6,726 bases of DNA. Origin: Lutibacter sp. (GTDB lineage Bacteria > Bacteroidota > Bacteroidia > Flavobacteriales > Flavobacteriaceae). Every line of letters begins with the position of its first letter. The first letter of the stretch is position 1. The stretch spans positions 5,365-12,090 of the forward strand of contig DPCK01000089.1 in assembly GCA_003516285.1 (NCBI GenBank), in the 5' to 3' direction. This document shows, piece by piece, positions 5,603 through 6,726 of the stretch. Both the position numbers and the translations under genes were made by a program. The notes beneath the pieces are model-generated. The model saw nothing but the letters and a program-made list of their open reading frames with translations, was not told the origin of the DNA and ran no database searches.

Positions 5603-6076
5603 ATGAAATTAAAAGTAACAGTATTTGCAATTATAGCAGCATTAATCACAAGTTGTGGAGGTGAAGGAAAAAAGGAGGAAAAGGTTTCAGCGCCTGTTGA
5701 AGAACAAAAAGCCGCGGTTGAAACCGACCCAATGAAAGACAAAGGTGTTGGACCTATCACCAGCGTTACCCTTGGTGAAATTGACCAAAAAATGGCCGAT
5801 GAAGGAAAAGCGGTATTTCTGGCAAAATGTTCTGCCTGTCATAAAATAAGCAAAAGAGTGGTTGGTCCCGCTTTGGCCGGTGTTACTGAAAGACGGACAC
5901 CTGAATGGATTATGAATATGATTTTAAATCCAGAAAAAATGGTGGTCGAAAATCCGGCTGCCAAAAAATTATTGGAAGAATATTTGGCGCCAATGGCAAA
6001 CCAAAATTTAACAGAAGCTGAAGCAAGGCTTATATTGGAATACTTTAGAACAAAAACTTCCACTTCGGAGGAATAG
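5603..6076 (+). CDS. Mono-heme cytochrome c lipoprotein, probable electron donor to NosZ
   Basis: This 157-aa protein has a lipoprotein signal peptide with lipobox ITSC (Cys18), a charged Glu/Lys linker (about 19-60), and one class I cytochrome c domain (about 62-152). The heme site is Cys76-Ser-Ala-Cys79-His80. It is followed by VVGPALAGV (86-94), a typical cytochrome c loop, and LAPMANQ, whose Met131 is the likely distal heme ligand. The C-terminal helix is LTEAEARLILEYFRT. It acts outside the cytoplasmic membrane and needs heme c maturation. It ends 42 bp before nosZ. Cytochromes c beside clade II nosZ genes (for example NosC1 and NosC2 in Wolinella) are thought to carry electrons from the quinone pool to NosZ. 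By position this one is the likely counterpart, but I cannot show orthology, so no symbol is given. Confidence 0.92.
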   Translation: MKLKVTVFAIIAALITSCGGEGKKEEKVSAPVEEQKAAVETDPMKDKGVGPITSVTLGEIDQKMADEGKAVFLAKCSACHKISKRVVGPALAGVTERRTPEWIMNMILNPEKMVVENPAAKKLLEEYLAPMANQNLTEAEARLILEYFRTKTSTSEE

Positions 6077-6118
6077 TTTAAAATCATTGAACAATCAACA
6101 AACAAATAAATATAGAGT

Positions 6119-6726
6119 ATGAAAACAATTTTTAAATCTTTACTTGTTATTACGGTACTTTCAATGGTACTTGGCAGTTGTGGAAAAGGCGACTCAAAGA
6201 AAAACGGAGCCTTATCCAGCAATGCTGCCGAAAAAGTGTATGTGGCTCCAGGTGAGTACGATGAATTCTACGCTTTTGTATCTGGAGGATTCAGCGGTCA
6301 ATTGGCTGTTTACGGACTTCCATCCGGACGATTATTTAAAGTGATTCCAGTTTTTTCTGTTGATGCGGAAAAAGCTTACGGATTTAATGAAGAAACCAAG
6401 CCAATGTTGAATACTTCTCACGGATTTATTCCTTGGGATGATTCACATCATCCAGATATTTCTCAAACTGCAGGTGAATTGGATGGTAGATTTGTGTTTA
6501 TCAACGGGAACAATACACCGCGTATTGCAAAAATTGACCTGACCACTTTTGAAACTACTGAAATTATTGAAATTCCTAACTCAGCTGGAAATCACAGTTC
6601 ATCTTTTGTGACTGAAAATACCGAATATGTTGTGGCAGGAACTCGTTTTTCGGTTCCTTATCCTCAAAAAGATATGCCAATTAATGAGTACAAAGGAAAC
6701 TTTAAAGGAGCTTTAACTTTTATTGC
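6119..6726 (+). CDS. nosZ: Nitrous oxide reductase, Sec-type (clade II), N-terminal part
   Basis: NosZ reduces N2O to N2 outside the cytoplasm using the copper centres CuZ and CuA. I translated 202 uninterrupted codons from the ATG at 6119; the gene continues past the right edge (the enzyme is usually about 640-660 aa), so the C-terminal CuA domain and the remaining CuZ histidines are not visible. The signal peptide has no twin arginine and ends in the lipobox LGSC (Cys21). It is therefore a Sec-exported lipoprotein, unlike the Tat-exported clade I enzymes. The seven-bladed propeller begins at about residue 41 (YVAPGEYDEFYAFVSGG). CuZ ligands are His110-His111 in DDSHHPD, and His159 in GNHSSSF. 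The 48-residue spacing between His111 and His159 equals that of His130 and His178 in the classical enzyme. YDEFYAF and the DGRFVFINGNNTPRIAKIDL stretch also fit the family. It is probably cotranscribed with the cytochrome gene. Confidence 0.95.
   Translation, partial: MKTIFKSLLVITVLSMVLGSCGKGDSKKNGALSSNAAEKVYVAPGEYDEFYAFVSGGFSGQLAVYGLPSGRLFKVIPVFSVDAEKAYGFNEETKPMLNTSHGFIPWDDSHHPDISQTAGELDGRFVFINGNNTPRIAKIDLTTFETTEIIEIPNSAGNHSSSFVTENTEYVVAGTRFSVPYPQKDMPINEYKGNFKGALTFI

Noticed and set aside
6087..6098. TTGA-ACAA-TCAA before nosZ as an Fnr site
   Set aside because: The half-sites are 4 bp apart; Crp/Fnr sites need 6 bp between TGA and TCA cores, so the spacing is wrong.
5839..6222. Minus-strand open frame opposite the cytochrome and nosZ starts
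   Set aside because: It spans two well-supported plus-strand genes and the gap between them, with no recognisable protein features.
6144..6344. Plus-strand open frame in another frame within nosZ
   Set aside because: Out of frame with the NosZ reading frame, which carries the lipobox and CuZ histidines.

Overview
The window looks like chromosomal DNA of a Bacteroidota bacterium, most likely Flavobacteriaceae. It is AT-rich and genes lack clear Shine-Dalgarno sites. Several starts are preceded by the Bacteroidota -7 element TAnnTTTG. One protein (3262-3756) belongs to a small family that I know only from Bacteroidota, and the nitrous oxide reductase is the Sec-type (clade II) form common in this phylum. 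Family assignments come from reading motifs; no database was searched.

Layout. Positions 1-2950, minus strand, hold two [NiFe]-hydrogenase maturation genes. hypF (698-2950) is complete, and hypD (1-701) starts inside the hypF stop codon and runs off the left edge. HypF makes the carbamoyl/cyanide precursor and HypD takes part in assembling the Fe(CN)2CO unit, so a [NiFe] hydrogenase is expected elsewhere in the genome. Positions 2951-3261 are non-coding, with a 7 x 7-bp tandem array, an 18-bp perfect palindrome and smaller repeats. Next come two minus-strand housekeeping-type genes: a 164-aa Bacteroidota-specific protein often mislabelled 'ABC transporter ATPase' (3262-3756) and a 199-aa thioredoxin-fold protein with a one-cysteine WCGDA active site (4086-4685). 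The gap between them (3757-4085) carries a compact hairpin element with short inverted ends. A heptamer array of the same sequence type lies on each side of it.

Positions 4686-4924 are a divergent promoter region. Leftward it has a good sigma-ABfr promoter for the thioredoxin-fold gene. Rightward it has two Crp/Fnr-like palindromes, two overlapping-range -7 elements and a 12-bp palindrome near the predicted transcription start.

Positions 4925-6726, plus strand, form a nitrous oxide respiration cluster that encodes three successive predicted lipoproteins: a fasciclin (FAS1) domain protein, a mono-heme cytochrome c, and the first 202 residues of NosZ, which continues past the right edge. The cytochrome is the obvious candidate electron donor to NosZ. 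The role of the fasciclin protein is unknown. Together the two halves of the window suggest a facultative anaerobe able to use H2 and N2O, but that link rests on proximity only.
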